From contig NZ_JAPJIV010000035.1 of NCBI RefSeq assembly GCF_026241895.1, positions 1-44,562 of the forward strand: a stretch of 44,562 bases of DNA, given 5' to 3'. The stretch's first letter is position 1. Each line of letters starts with the position of its first letter. This stretch comes from Pseudomonas sp. RIT-562 (GTDB taxonomy: Bacteria > Pseudomonadota > Gammaproteobacteria > Pseudomonadales > Pseudomonadaceae). The position numbers were made by a program, and so were the translations under genes. Below, piece by piece: positions 31,681-40,899 of the stretch. A model generated the notes under the pieces. That model saw only the letters and a list, made by a program, of their open reading frames with translations, was not told the DNA's origin and did no database searches.

Positions 31681-32552
31681 AGTACGCCTTTATCAAGCAG
31701 CGAGCGGGCGACTATTCGATTCGACGGCTTTGCCTGACGCTGAAAGTCCATCCCAGCGGTTATTACGCCTGGCTGTCTGAGCCGCAATCTGTACGCGCCA
31801 AAGACGACCAGCGACTGCTGGGTTTGATCAAGCATTCCTGGCTGGAGAGCGGTGGCGTTTATGGCTATCGCAAAGTCCATGACGATCTGCGCGAAGTCGG
31901 TGAGGATTGTGGTCGGCATCGTGTGGCGAGGCTGATGCGTCTTGAAGGTCTGCGCTCTCAGACAGGGTATCGACGCCGCCCTGGCAAGTACGGCGGTAAG
32001 CCAGCGGTCGCCTCACCCAATTTGCTGAAGCGCCAGTTCGATGTCGTAGAACCCAACAAAGTTTGGGTCACCGACATCACCTACATTCGCACGTATGAAG
32101 GCTGGCTGTATTTGGCGGTCGTGCTGGATCTGTTTTCTCGTCAGGTCGTCGGCTGGTCAATGAAATCGCAGATGACCAGTGATTTGGCCATTGATGCGTT
32201 ATTGATGGCGGTTTGGAGGCGAAAACCGAAACAGGAGGTGATGGTTCACTCCGACCAGGGCAGCCAGTACAGCAGCTCCGATTGGCGCAGTTTTTTGAAA
32301 GCGAACAATTTGGTTGCCAGCATGAGTCGCCGAGGCAACTGTCATGACAACGCCGTGGCCGAGAGCTTTTTCCAGCTTCTAAAGCGGGAACGGATCAAGC
32401 GGAAAATCTATTCCTCGCGCGAAGATGCTCGTAGTGATGTGTTCGATTACATCGAGATGTTCTACAACGTAAAACGCCGGCATGGTTTCAACAATCAACT
32501 GTCACCGGTAGAGTTTGAAAAGCGTTACGCAATGAGCTTGCAAGGTGTCTAG
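31671..32552 (+). CDS. IS3-family transposase OrfB (DDE integrase core)
   Basis: 293 residues. An N-terminal HTH_21-type domain (GVYGYRKVHDDLREVGEDCG) precedes a retroviral-type integrase core with the DDE residues in WVTDITYIRT, VVHSDQG-like MVHSDQGSQYSS and NAVAESFFQLLKRE. It overlaps OrfA by 10 bases and is expressed mainly as an OrfAB fusion by -1 frameshifting. Full length, no stops. Confidence 0.93.
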   Translation: MRLKYAFIKQRAGDYSIRRLCLTLKVHPSGYYAWLSEPQSVRAKDDQRLLGLIKHSWLESGGVYGYRKVHDDLREVGEDCGRHRVARLMRLEGLRSQTGYRRRPGKYGGKPAVASPNLLKRQFDVVEPNKVWVTDITYIRTYEGWLYLAVVLDLFSRQVVGWSMKSQMTSDLAIDALLMAVWRRKPKQEVMVHSDQGSQYSSSDWRSFLKANNLVASMSRRGNCHDNAVAESFFQLLKRERIKRKIYSSREDARSDVFDYIEMFYNVKRRHGFNNQLSPVEFEKRYAMSLQGV

Positions 32553-32643
32553 AGAATCCGGGGCGATTCAGGTCTTGTCCTTGGGGCTTGCCTTCTTTCT
32601 CCCAAAGCCGATATGCAGCTTCCCTAATTTGTTGCTCTTCCAT

Positions 32644-33034
32644 TGTCAATTTCCTCCCATAGCTCATTAGTGAATAGGTGGCGAAACGGGGCTACCCATC
32701 GCTACCCGATCTTTCACCATCAATGATAGTCGTCATAACAAGTTCCGCCATCTGATCATCGCCTCTTGATCCACAAGCAGGGAATTGCGGATGCTTGAAA
32801 TCGTGCGCAAGCGGTGAACGAGCTTTGCTAGCTGTAGCAGCAGCCGCCTGTCGTCAAGGCATCGGCAGTGATCAGTTGTGCGCCCATGCCGTAGAAGGGT
32901 TGATGTCCGATCGCTATTGGAACTGGGCGAAGCCTGAGCATCGACACGGAGCTGTAGACGAAATAGAAAGAGTCCAAATCTTTGTACTCTAGAGGCAGGA
33001 ATCTCCCAAGCCTCCAAGCACTGGTGACCGAGGT
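32644..33034. other. Stretch with a doubtful minus-strand frame
   Basis: A minus-strand frame ending at 32733 has a protein-like C-terminus (LLLQLAKLVHRLRTISSIRN), but its N-terminal half is arginine/serine-rich low-quality sequence and there is no ribosome binding site. It may be the tail of a decayed gene. Otherwise nothing is supported. Confidence 0.3.
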
Positions 33035-33445
33035 CTAAGGTTTATTAATGGGTGAATCTGGCTGAAGGAGTGACGTCACTGCGGTTACCAGATCGTAGAG
33101 TGCCCAAGGTTTATGCAGGTAGAGAGTGTCCGCCGGAATTGACTCCGTGTTTATCTCGTATCCTGATGTCAAAATCGTCGAAATGGTGGGCCATCTACTC
33201 CGCACCATTTCGATGAATTCGATGCCTTGAATCTGTCCTGGTACGCCGTGGTCAGCGATTACAAGGCGGCATTGGTCGTGGGCCTGCAAAAGGTAAATCA
33301 ACGCCTCATCAGCAGTTTCGAAGGCCGTAGCCTGTGCGCCTATTTCCTCTACGATATCACCCATTAGCAAGCGTAAGGTCGGATCGTCTTCCACGACGAT
33401 AACCTCTCCGTGAATTGGCAATATCCCTTCCCAGTCAATCTTCAC
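33035..33445 (-). CDS. Single-domain response regulator (receiver domain)
   Basis: 136 residues, CheY-like only, without an output domain. The acidic pair Asp20/Asp21 (VVEDDP), phospho-acceptor Asp65 (VIADHGVPG), Thr93 (ILTSGY) and Lys112 (LHKPW) are all present, so it should be phosphorylatable. Start is GTG at 33445 with AAGGA upstream. No histidine kinase is adjacent; the CheB-type and c-di-GMP genes within 6 kb are possible signalling partners. Stand-alone receivers of this type often serve as phosphate sinks or shuttle proteins, or act with hybrid kinases elsewhere. Confidence 0.85.
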   Translation of the reverse strand: MKIDWEGILPIHGEVIVVEDDPTLRLLMGDIVEEIGAQATAFETADEALIYLLQAHDQCRLVIADHGVPGQIQGIEFIEMVRSRWPTISTILTSGYEINTESIPADTLYLHKPWALYDLVTAVTSLLQPDSPINKP

Positions 33446-34094
33446 TCATCAATCCTTAGCCGGGCTACTGAGCCGACGCCGTTAGGTCTAAATCTGAGTG
33501 TATGTCCAATCGAGAGGAAAGATAGGAGATGTTTGTGTCCCAAATTCAGGATGTGGTGTTAGACAGTAACGTGAAGCGGCACCGCAGGCGCATTTCGATG
33601 CCTTGTTAGGGTTTTTTCTTAAGCCAATTCCTCTCGGTTGAAAATCAGAAGCGTCCTTCCCTGTCATGCGGTAAGTGGTGGAACGCCAGGTGGCAACCTG
33701 ACGTTACAGGGTTACCCACGTTTCAGAATGGCGGAACACCTAAAAGTCAGAGGTACTCCCTCGAGCAGAGTTGAAGGCGAATCAATACGTAGGCTCGACA
33801 GTTGACGATGATTTGGAATGAAGGTTTGGGGGGTTGCACGTGGGAATGAACTCCGCTGTTGGAGTGTCCACGTAAATCCCGATAGCTGGAAAACGTGTGT
33901 CTGAGCATCGGTATCGTTGTCCGGACGCACACGCATTTCTCCTAATCAACTCTCCGGTCTGCAAGCCGCTGCTACACCCGGCTTTTCATAAACTGTGATG
34001 ATGTATTCAACCTCGAGAGCGTTCTTACCATAAAAAGGAACGGCTCTCTCCTGCGTGAGTCCATCATTCTCAATTCATTGTCAATGAGCCTCGA
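33446..34094. other. Gene-free stretch
   Basis: Overlapping short minus-strand frames at 33712-33964 have no ribosome binding sites and mutually exclude each other. A tiny GTG-started frame at 33535 follows TAGGAG but would encode only 24 residues. I see nothing I would annotate. Confidence 0.4.
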
Positions 34095-34187
34095 TTGGCC
34101 AACAAACTTTTCGCAGCAATTCATATCGGCCTGACTCTCATCTGGCTTACCTGTGTGATTGGCATATGTTATGCGATCCTCCCCTAG
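34095..34187 (+). CDS. Possible tiny membrane peptide, 30 aa
   Basis: TTG-started frame reading MANKLFAAIHIGLTLIWLTC and a few more hydrophobic residues, a single transmembrane helix. The upstream GAG is a weak ribosome binding site. The TLIWL core resembles the 49-aa peptide at 14221-14370. Coding status uncertain. Confidence 0.28.
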   Translation: MANKLFAAIHIGLTLIWLTCVIGICYAILP

Positions 34188-34433
34188 CTCATCGATGCCT
34201 TCGGAGCTTGTGGGGAGAACACGTTCGCAAACTGCAGGGGTTGGGCCTAGAACTTCAGCTCATGCTGGGATGACCCTATTTGTGAATAGGAGTATCCAGG
34301 AGGCCAGCGTACAGCCCAGTCTTTTCATCACTGAAAATCGCAGAAAACAGACCAGATACACCAGCATCGTAGGTACACCCTATGGGTATGGGTCTAAAGT
34401 CAGTGGAATGGCTCATTGACTCTGGAGACGCGC

Positions 34434-35459
34434 GTGAAGGAAGAACTCGACGAAAACACGCGAAACATCGTCGTCATTGGCACCTCCGCGGGCGGCTTTC
34501 AAGCGTTAATCGAGTTATTTGAAAAGCTGCCAGCCGACCTGCCGGCTATCTTTCTGGTGGTACTGCATATTCCAGCCCATCAACCCAGCGTTCTACATAG
34601 CATTCTGTCGAGAGTAACGAGCATGCGGGTAGTGGCTGCTCAAGACGGGCAGACACTGAAAGCGGGTACAGTCTATGTCGCCATTGCTGATCGACACCTA
34701 ATGCTGACGGAGGCAGGTATACGACTGACACGTGGGCCTAAAGAATGTCGAATGCGTCCTGCCGTGGACGTGCTATTCCGGTCGGCTGCCGTCAACTATG
34801 GCTCAAGAGTGATCGGCATCATTTTGTCGGGCGCTCTGGATGATGGAACTGCCGGTCTGTGGGCCGTCAAAGACCGGGGTGGCTTGGCTTGCGTGCAGGA
34901 TCCCGCAGAGGCGATGCTGAGCTCTATGCCCGAAAGCGCGATTGAGCATGTAAATATCGATTTTATTGGCACAATCGTCATGTTAGCTAAAGAGCTCACT
35001 AAAATGATTGGGAGCCGCATTGAAGATCCGACTCTGCATGAGGTAAAGGCGCGTCATATTATCGAAAATCTTATCTCTTTGAAGGGAAATGGCCTTGAAG
35101 CCGGCGTCATGGAATTGGGTAAGGTCTCCAAATTTACATGTCCTGATTGTCACGGCGTTCTTGTGCAGATAGAGGAAGGTTCCATCGTCAGATTCCGCTG
35201 TCATACTGGGCATGCGTTTTCGATGAAATCGCTAATCAGTGAAGTTAATGACGCGATAGACGCTGGACTGTGGGATACGTTGAGAGCGGTGGAAGAACGG
35301 ATTCTACTGCTGCGCCAAATGGCCAAAAAAGCAGAGGCTGTAGGAGCTTCTGGTGACGCTACCGAGTGTACTCGGCAGGCTAACATTGCTGAAAAACGGC
35401 TAAAGCCATTACGTGAGTTAGTACTTGATCCAAAGTTCTTTGGCCACGAGGATGGATAA
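34434..35459 (+). CDS. CheB-type protein-glutamate methylesterase without receiver domain
   Basis: About 341 residues from the GTG at 34434, chosen because GGAG lies six bases before it; a TTG six codons upstream is weaker. The esterase domain shows the catalytic Ser18 (GTSAGG), His45 (VVLHIPAHQ) and Asp137 (SGALDDGTAG). There is no N-terminal receiver domain, so activity is not controlled like classical CheB. The C-terminal part has a zinc-ribbon-like FTCPDCHGVL ... RCHTGHAFS and a long helix. Such proteins accompany atypical chemosensory or CheR-PAS systems. No CheR or chemoreceptor is present in the window. Confidence 0.85.
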   Translation: MKEELDENTRNIVVIGTSAGGFQALIELFEKLPADLPAIFLVVLHIPAHQPSVLHSILSRVTSMRVVAAQDGQTLKAGTVYVAIADRHLMLTEAGIRLTRGPKECRMRPAVDVLFRSAAVNYGSRVIGIILSGALDDGTAGLWAVKDRGGLACVQDPAEAMLSSMPESAIEHVNIDFIGTIVMLAKELTKMIGSRIEDPTLHEVKARHIIENLISLKGNGLEAGVMELGKVSKFTCPDCHGVLVQIEEGSIVRFRCHTGHAFSMKSLISEVNDAIDAGLWDTLRAVEERILLLRQMAKKAEAVGASGDATECTRQANIAEKRLKPLRELVLDPKFFGHEDG

Positions 35460-35514
35460 ACACATATCAAAAAACAGGCGTCTTGTTCGTGGTTTATTCA
35501 CAGGCCGGCTCCTT

Positions 35515-38500
35515 TCATTCTACTAACGAACTGCCTTGATCGCTGCATCTTTGATTAAGCCAATTTTCGAAATCTGCTGCAGGCATTGGACGTCCATAAA
35601 GATAGCCTTGACCTTGATCGCAGCCTATCTCCTTAAGAAATGCATTTTGTTCTTCAGTTTCAACGCCTTCCGCAATGATCCTGAAGCCAAGAGCGTGACC
35701 TAGCTCTACAATGGTTTTAGTAATCGCTACATCGCTTTTGTCGTGAGGTAGATCTGAAATAAAAGTGCGATCGATTTTTAAACTATCTATAGGTAATAAT
35801 TTAAGATATGCCAAGGAAGAGTATCCAGTGCCGAAATCGTCGATAGAGGTGGAAATTCCTAAGCTTTGCAATGTGCTTAAGATTGCTTTTGAGTGTTCGG
35901 GACTCGCCATCATCAGACTTTCAGTTACCTCGACCTCTAAAACATTAGCCGGTAAATCATATTGTTCTAATGCGCTTTGTATCGTTTCTACATAATTGCT
36001 TCTTTCTATTTGTAAGGCAGCCACGTTTATCGCGATAACACCGTGCGAAATACAATTGTCAGTCCATCGCCTGATATCGCCGCAAACGAGGTCAATGACC
36101 TGTTCTCCAATCTGGATGATCAGCCCGGTATTTTCCGCTAAAGGAATGAAATCTGCCGGCGAAACCAGGCCATGAATCGGATCGCGCCAGCGAACGAGCG
36201 CTTCCGCTCCCGCTATTTTATCGTTTAAAAGGTTGACCTTGGGCTGGTACCATACTTCGAATTCATGATTTAGCACCGCTCGTCTTAAGAGCCGCTCGCT
36301 GTTCATTTTTTCTTGAGCCCGCAAGGTCATCTCAGGTTGGTAAAAGCGATAGTCATTACGTCCACCTTCCTTGGCCCCATACATAGCGGTGTCGGCCTGC
36401 CTTAGAAGTTGCTCAGCGGTTTCAGAGTCACGGGGGGCAACTGAAATTCCTATACTGGCAGTCAACAACGTAGACGAACCTTTCAAATCGAAGGGTTCCT
36501 GTAGCGACGCTAGGAGCTTCCTAGCAATGATAATGGTGTCCGTGGGGTATGTAAGATTGCCCAGAATAAAAGCAAACTCGTCGCCACCTAAGCGGCAAAC
36601 AATATCCTCCGACTGTATACAGGACACGAACCGAGCCGCAGCTTGCTGCAGCAGCAGATCTCCCATAGAATGACCCAAACTATCGTTCACCGTTTTGAAG
36701 CCATCTAGGTCTAAAACAATAACCGCCAAGAGCCGGTTATAGCTCAACGACAAATCAAGCGAATGCTGTAACCGTTCATGGAAAAGTGCTCTGTTTGGTA
36801 ACGCCGTTATCGGATCGTAATGCGACATTCGCTCAAGATCAGACTGGGATCGATTGATGGCTGAAATATCTGAAAATACGGCTACGTAATTAATCAGTTT
36901 TCCCACGTCATTGTATACAGCATTGATAGTCATCCATTCAGGATACAACTCTCCATCTTTTCGCCGGTTCCAGAGTTCGCCGCGCCAGAAACCAGAAGAC
37001 TTAAGGCTGCTCAGGATGTCTCGGTAAAATGCATTATTTTGTTTTTCCGAGATTAGAATGCCTGGTTTTATTCCTATAGACTCTTCGGCAGTGAATCCTG
37101 TGATTATGGTGTATGCCCTGTTGACGGATAATATGTTGCCGCGGGCGTTCGTAATAATAACTCCATCAGCGGTATGGTCTAATACAATGCCAGCGAGATG
37201 CAGTTGATCTGTTTTTTGCTTTGTGTCTGTAATATCAGTGGAAATTCCCAAAACACCCGTAGGTAGTCCGTCAGTGCGCCGTAACACGCACTTTGTTGTC
37301 AGATAAATTCGCTTTTGTCCAAATTGTTTTAACTGATCTTCAAAACAAAGAATGCCGCCGTACGAAAGAACTTCTATGTCATTTTTCCGAAGAATCCTAG
37401 CCTCGTCCGTCGCCAAGTAACTTTCCCTCGTTTTTCCTTCCATCTCTTCGAATGTGTATCCGGCCGCTTGTTCGAACATTCGATTGCAGAGTCGAAGCTT
37501 TCCTTCAGTGTCATAGACATATATCAACGACGGGGCATTATCCACGATGTCCTGCAGTAACGCTTTCTGAGTAAGCAACGCTTCCTTAGCTTGTATGCGC
37601 TCGGAAATGTCGCGCACCACGGCGTAGAGCATCGGCTCTCCTGAGAGCGTCACAGTACAAAGTGTAACTTCCGCAGGAAAAATCGTTCCGTCAGCTCGTT
37701 TGTGAAGCCACTCAAATCGATGGACGCCAGTTGCTAACGCCGTTTTTAGCATGGTTTGCGCTTTCAGTTCGGTTGACTGACCATCACTCTGCATCGGTGG
37801 TGCAATGTCGGTTGCCTTAATCCTGTAAAGCTTCGTCAGGTCTTCAAACCCAAAGACGCTTAGCGCAGCTGAATTCGCATCAATGCACACGCCGCTTGCG
37901 CGCAGGATCCAGATGGGATCGGGTGAGCGTTCGAACAGGGCACGAAAGCGAGCTTCACTTTGTATCAATGATTGTTCGACGGCCTGGCGGTCTTTGACTT
38001 CTTTAGCAAGCTCAGCGTGGCGGAGTCGAATAAGCTTATGACTCTTACTGAGCTGTGCGGCGAAATAGGTGAAGAAAGCTGTACAGGTGAGCGCGACAAT
38101 GAAGAGAGGAGACTTGAAGATGAAGCCTGTCGGCCATCCATCTTTAGGCAAAGCGGCGAGTTCCCAACTTCCCCCTGGCACATCTACCGAAGTAGTAATT
38201 GCATCTTTTTGAGAGACCGTAGGCTCACCAAATATTATATTGCCTTGGGCACCCAACCCGTCCGCTCCGCGTAGCACTATCTGCAGGCTGGTTTCCTTAC
38301 TTAAGCCGCTAGCATTGAGCAGACGGTTCACATCTGCGACGACTGAGACATTTCCCCAATACAAATCTTCACCGCCTGATCCGCTAACAAAGACCGGGCG
38401 TCTATGGATGAATCCTTTCCCTCCTTGCACCAGCTCAACGGGGCCGGCTAATAAAGAAGTTTTTTGTTCGCGAGACCGCAAAAGTACTCCATATTGATTG

Positions 38501-38973
38501 GGTATCTTACGATAGTCCAAGCCTAAAACCCCCTCATTGCCCTCCAATGGGAAAACGTTGTAAACCACGTCTTTGGGAGCAAGTGCTATGTGGCGAATTT
38601 GAGGTTGTGATGCGATCGCTTGCTTTGCCATTCCATTGAAATGCTCGGAAGTAATGCGGCCATCCAATCTCAGCAGTTGTACAATGCCTTCTGTCACATC
38701 GAAAGTAGATCGGATTTCGCTCTCAAGATGCGCCCGCATATTCGCCAATTTTGAAATCACCTGGGCCTTAGCTTGATGAGATTCCTCACGTACATCCAAG
38801 GATCCAAGGGATATGGAAAGCGCTATCCCTGTCAGTAATATGCTTACTGGCAAAACGAACGAGCGTAGGGAATTGCCGTAATCTTCGGCCTGTGATGCTC
38901 TGTTTGGACTTGGTGATTTCTTTTGTAATTTTTCCAAAGCATCAGTCCTTACGTTTACTCGTCGAAAAAGCAT
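35515..38973 (-). CDS. CHASE-PAS-GGDEF-EAL c-di-GMP enzyme
   Basis: Up to 1152 residues. TM1 (about 38-58) and TM2 (about 285-306) bracket a periplasmic CHASE sensor domain. Three PAS domains follow (about 345-460, 465-590, 592-715), then GGDEF (720-885) with intact LGGDEF near 797, and EAL (900-1140) with GAEALVRW, TESLMM, DDFGTGYSSL and GVETEEQ. Both active sites look intact, so cyclase and phosphodiesterase activities are possible. The I-site before GGDEF reads QSED rather than RxxD, so product inhibition may be absent. The ATG at 38973 lacks a ribosome binding site; a TTG at 38937 preceded by AAGG would shorten the N-terminus by 12 residues. It likely controls biofilm or motility in response to an extracellular ligand. 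Confidence 0.92.
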   Translation of the reverse strand: MLFRRVNVRTDALEKLQKKSPSPNRASQAEDYGNSLRSFVLPVSILLTGIALSISLGSLDVREESHQAKAQVISKLANMRAHLESEIRSTFDVTEGIVQLLRLDGRITSEHFNGMAKQAIASQPQIRHIALAPKDVVYNVFPLEGNEGVLGLDYRKIPNQYGVLLRSREQKTSLLAGPVELVQGGKGFIHRRPVFVSGSGGEDLYWGNVSVVADVNRLLNASGLSKETSLQIVLRGADGLGAQGNIIFGEPTVSQKDAITTSVDVPGGSWELAALPKDGWPTGFIFKSPLFIVALTCTAFFTYFAAQLSKSHKLIRLRHAELAKEVKDRQAVEQSLIQSEARFRALFERSPDPIWILRASGVCIDANSAALSVFGFEDLTKLYRIKATDIAPPMQSDGQSTELKAQTMLKTALATGVHRFEWLHKRADGTIFPAEVTLCTVTLSGEPMLYAVVRDISERIQAKEALLTQKALLQDIVDNAPSLIYVYDTEGKLRLCNRMFEQAAGYTFEEMEGKTRESYLATDEARILRKNDIEVLSYGGILCFEDQLKQFGQKRIYLTTKCVLRRTDGLPTGVLGISTDITDTKQKTDQLHLAGIVLDHTADGVIITNARGNILSVNRAYTIITGFTAEESIGIKPGILISEKQNNAFYRDILSSLKSSGFWRGELWNRRKDGELYPEWMTINAVYNDVGKLINYVAVFSDISAINRSQSDLERMSHYDPITALPNRALFHERLQHSLDLSLSYNRLLAVIVLDLDGFKTVNDSLGHSMGDLLLQQAAARFVSCIQSEDIVCRLGGDEFAFILGNLTYPTDTIIIARKLLASLQEPFDLKGSSTLLTASIGISVAPRDSETAEQLLRQADTAMYGAKEGGRNDYRFYQPEMTLRAQEKMNSERLLRRAVLNHEFEVWYQPKVNLLNDKIAGAEALVRWRDPIHGLVSPADFIPLAENTGLIIQIGEQVIDLVCGDIRRWTDNCISHGVIAINVAALQIERSNYVETIQSALEQYDLPANVLEVEVTESLMMASPEHSKAILSTLQSLGISTSIDDFGTGYSSLAYLKLLPIDSLKIDRTFISDLPHDKSDVAITKTIVELGHALGFRIIAEGVETEEQNAFLKEIGCDQGQGYLYGRPMPAADFENWLNQRCSDQGSSLVE

Positions 38974-39214
38974 GCGTCAAAGCGATGCCGTCCGCTGTTT
39001 TTCGTTGCTGAATAGATCCTTGTGGTGAAGGCCAAAGGATAGTTGGCACAACCACCGGCAGGATTTCGGCGGGTGAGTATGCATTGAGCCAAGTTGCGGT
39101 TTGCAGCACATTATGAAGGGAGATAGTTTTTTTTCCCGAGATACTGCCATATCCGAATGGCATCCCGACATTCGTGAGCACGGTGGTGCTTTTCACGAAA
39201 ATTTTCTTAGGCAT
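38942..39214 (-). CDS. Hypothetical protein, 90 aa
   Basis: ATG 39214 preceded by GAAGGAAG. The product begins MPKKIFVKSTTVLTNVGMPF and lacks a signal peptide. Its end overlaps the start of the c-di-GMP enzyme, so coupled translation is possible and the two may form an operon. No family recognised. Confidence 0.4.
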   Translation of the reverse strand: MPKKIFVKSTTVLTNVGMPFGYGSISGKKTISLHNVLQTATWLNAYSPAEILPVVVPTILWPSPQGSIQQRKTADGIALTHAFSTSKRKD

Positions 39215-39561
39215 TTTTCTTCCTTCACTTTCGATCAACCTATCAGTACCTTTCCTGCATGTTCTTCTCTCGCAGCTACGCATATTCGCACAGGTCTGTA
39301 CCCTTTCCATAGCCGACCGATGTGGGGCGCGGGAGGTTCAATTTGCAAGATAAAGACCCATCAAATGCTAGCGGATGGTGTAGGTGACAGTTGGCTCGAC
39401 GATGTCCCTGATCCAGCAATCCAGTCCCCGACAGATTCCATGTCAGAATTACCGCCTCAGCCATTTGTGGTACCGATCTGCATTTCATTCGTTATAGTGC
39501 TCCACCCATGGAAGCAGGCATTATTCTCCGCCATTAAAGTGTCGGAATTATCGAGGCGTTA
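39215..39561. other. Gene-free stretch before the IS5 element
   Basis: Short frames on both strands lack ribosome binding sites. Nothing supported. Confidence 0.3.
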
Positions 39562-39606
39562 GGCTCTGTACGTAAAGTATTGTCGCAAGCACCGCATAGC
39601 GCAGGC

Positions 39607-40125
39607 CTATGAGACCATCGCCGCAAAACTTGTTGCGAGCTTGTCGAAGCGCGTCACGATGCGACGGTTCTCCTTCAGCCAGCCAAACATGCGTTCGATG
39701 ATGTTGCGCTGCCGATATTTGGGGCGATCAAAAAGTCGAGGCAATCCTGGCTTGGTTTTGCGCTTCATGCTTCGCAACGGAATGACTGGCTGCATGCGAT
39801 AACGATCACAATACTGGCGCAGCGCTTCAGCGTCGTAACCCTTGTCAGCCAGCAACCAGCGGCAACGCTTGCGTGGGCGACCGCGCAGGCTGGGTATGCA
39901 AGCCTGATCGAGTAGCGGTTGGGCATAGGCTATATCGCTGGCTTGTCCGCCTGACAACAGGAAACGCAGAGGCACACCATTGGCGTCGCACAGCATGTGA
40001 ATCTTGGTCGTCAGGCCACCCCGGCTGCGCCCGAGCGCGTGGTCTTGCGGTTCTTCAAATCCCCTTTTTTCCCGGCACCTGATGAGGCCCGGGTTGCTCG
40101 TACGGCAGTGGAGTCGATCATCCAT
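39607..40125 (-). CDS. IS5-type transposase, second ORF
   Basis: Encodes the C-terminal catalytic part of a DDE transposase: GRSRGGLTTKIHMLCDANG, the DKGYDAEALRQYC motif and the final NIIERMFGWLKENRRI with the catalytic glutamate. It overlaps the first ORF and is in a different frame. The run A6G4 on the minus strand (40061-40070) is a plausible frameshift site for producing the full transposase. The real translated part of this ORF probably begins inside the overlap. Confidence 0.9.
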   Translation of the reverse strand: MDDRLHCRTSNPGLIRCREKRGFEEPQDHALGRSRGGLTTKIHMLCDANGVPLRFLLSGGQASDIAYAQPLLDQACIPSLRGRPRKRCRWLLADKGYDAEALRQYCDRYRMQPVIPLRSMKRKTKPGLPRLFDRPKYRQRNIIERMFGWLKENRRIVTRFDKLATSFAAMVS

Positions 40126-40412
40126 GTTTCCAAGTCAATCAAACCCTGCTCATTCAATCGGATATGAAGACGCTTGAGCATCTGATCAAAAGCTCCGCAA
40201 TCACGCCATCCCCGGAACCGTTGATAGATCGTTGACCAAGGGCCGAATCGTTCGGGCATGTCTCGCCAGGCTGCGCCAGAGCAAAGCACCCAGAGAATAC
40301 CGTTTAGCATCAGGCGATCATCGGCCCGAGGGCGCCCGGTGCGCTGATTTTTGGTGAAGATATCTGCAACCAGATCCCAGGCTGCGTCGGGGAGTTCATA
40401 CCGCTTTGCCAT
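40011..40412 (-). CDS. IS5-type transposase, first ORF
   Basis: 133 residues beginning MAKRYELPDAAWDLVADIF, with the DUF4096-type N-terminal domain (RPRADDRLMLNGILWVLCSG) and the first catalytic aspartate in WMIDSTAVRA. GCCAGGAGG upstream provides the ribosome binding site. Expressed as a frameshift fusion with the second ORF. Confidence 0.9.
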   Translation of the reverse strand: MAKRYELPDAAWDLVADIFTKNQRTGRPRADDRLMLNGILWVLCSGAAWRDMPERFGPWSTIYQRFRGWRDCGAFDQMLKRLHIRLNEQGLIDLETWMIDSTAVRATRASSGAGKKGDLKNRKTTRSGAAGVA

Positions 40413-40468
40413 CTTGGCCTCCTGGCTTTAATGGCGGTGTATTTTACAGAAAATCGTATTTCTTGGGT

Positions 40469-40708
40469 TTACGTACAGAGCCTAAAGTTCTTTTTACAAC
40501 CGCGCAAGTTCATCGAACAGAGGCAGATCTGCAGTACGATCAATGCATAGGCCCCGGCGTAAGCACCCCAAATGACCCACAGAACATTACTGAAAATGAA
40601 ACAGAAGAACCCCGCCATTCTTCTCGCGGGACGTTGAGAGCCAATAAGCCACGCGGCGATAACCGTCACTGCCATAGCTGGCCACTGCACCCAATCCAGA
40701 TAACTCAA
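40469..40708 (-). CDS. Small membrane protein with IS-altered C-terminus
   Basis: TTG start at 40708 preceded by AGGGG. The product (MSYLDWVQWPAMAVTVIAAW) has two to three hydrophobic helices and the arrangement WLIGSQRPARRMAGFFCFIF, then NVLWVIWGAYAGAYALIVLQ, recognisable as a small conserved Pseudomonas inner-membrane protein of about 75-80 residues. The last codons (LCT and the stop) lie inside the IS5 inverted repeat, so the element has replaced the original end after NLRGCKKNFR. The helices are intact, so the protein may still work. Confidence 0.65.
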   Translation of the reverse strand: MSYLDWVQWPAMAVTVIAAWLIGSQRPARRMAGFFCFIFSNVLWVIWGAYAGAYALIVLQICLCSMNLRGCKKNFRLCT

Positions 40709-40899
40709 GTCAACCCCTCAATCTCTTATCGATTTAAAAGAGAGAGATTCAATGGCGAATAATTCAGATTTTTTGGGCGCCATTTGGAATGTACCGTTCG
40801 TCAGACATGGATCGAATTTCTTGAACATACGTGCTCCCTCGGACAGATTAAACATGTGCTGACGAAAATTCCCTTTCGTCTTGCTTCTGGGAGAATGCA
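40709..40899. other. Promoter-containing gap
   Basis: 191 bases between the divergent small membrane gene and the dehydrogenase gene. No operator recognised. GGGAG eight bases before 40900 is the dehydrogenase ribosome binding site. Confidence 0.4.

Larger units (their letters stand above)
31340..32570 (+). mobile_element. IS3-family insertion sequence, 1231 bp
   Basis: Ends are inverted repeats beginning TGAATCGCCCC (left 31340; right read on the minus strand from 32570), with TAGACACC conserved about 20 bases inside. The 3-bp target duplication GGT flanks the element. Two overlapping ORFs encode the transposase. The element looks complete and possibly active; it sits inside a DUF2934 gene. 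Confidence 0.92.
31194..32643 (-). pseudogene. DUF2934 gene interrupted by an IS3-family element
   Basis: Removing the element (31340-32570) and one copy of the GGT duplication rejoins a single frame: start ATG 32643 with GGGAGGAA upstream, MEEQQIREAAYRLWEKEGKP, then GQDLEHWFTAEKS and an acidic, asparagine-rich tail ending at 31194. The N-terminal block is typical of DUF2934 (IRE-AY-LWE-EG-P-G-D-EHW). The intact protein would have about 71 residues. The reconstructed junction reads GGACAAGACCTGGAGCAC, confirming a clean insertion. Confidence 0.88.
39562..40482 (-). mobile_element. IS5-family (IS427-like) insertion sequence, 921 bp
   Basis: Terminal inverted repeats GGCTCTGTACGTAAA (left 39562; right read on the minus strand from 40482) and a TA duplication on both sides. 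Two overlapping transposase ORFs lie on the minus strand. The element appears complete. It is inserted near the 3' end of the small membrane-protein gene at 40469-40708. Confidence 0.92.
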
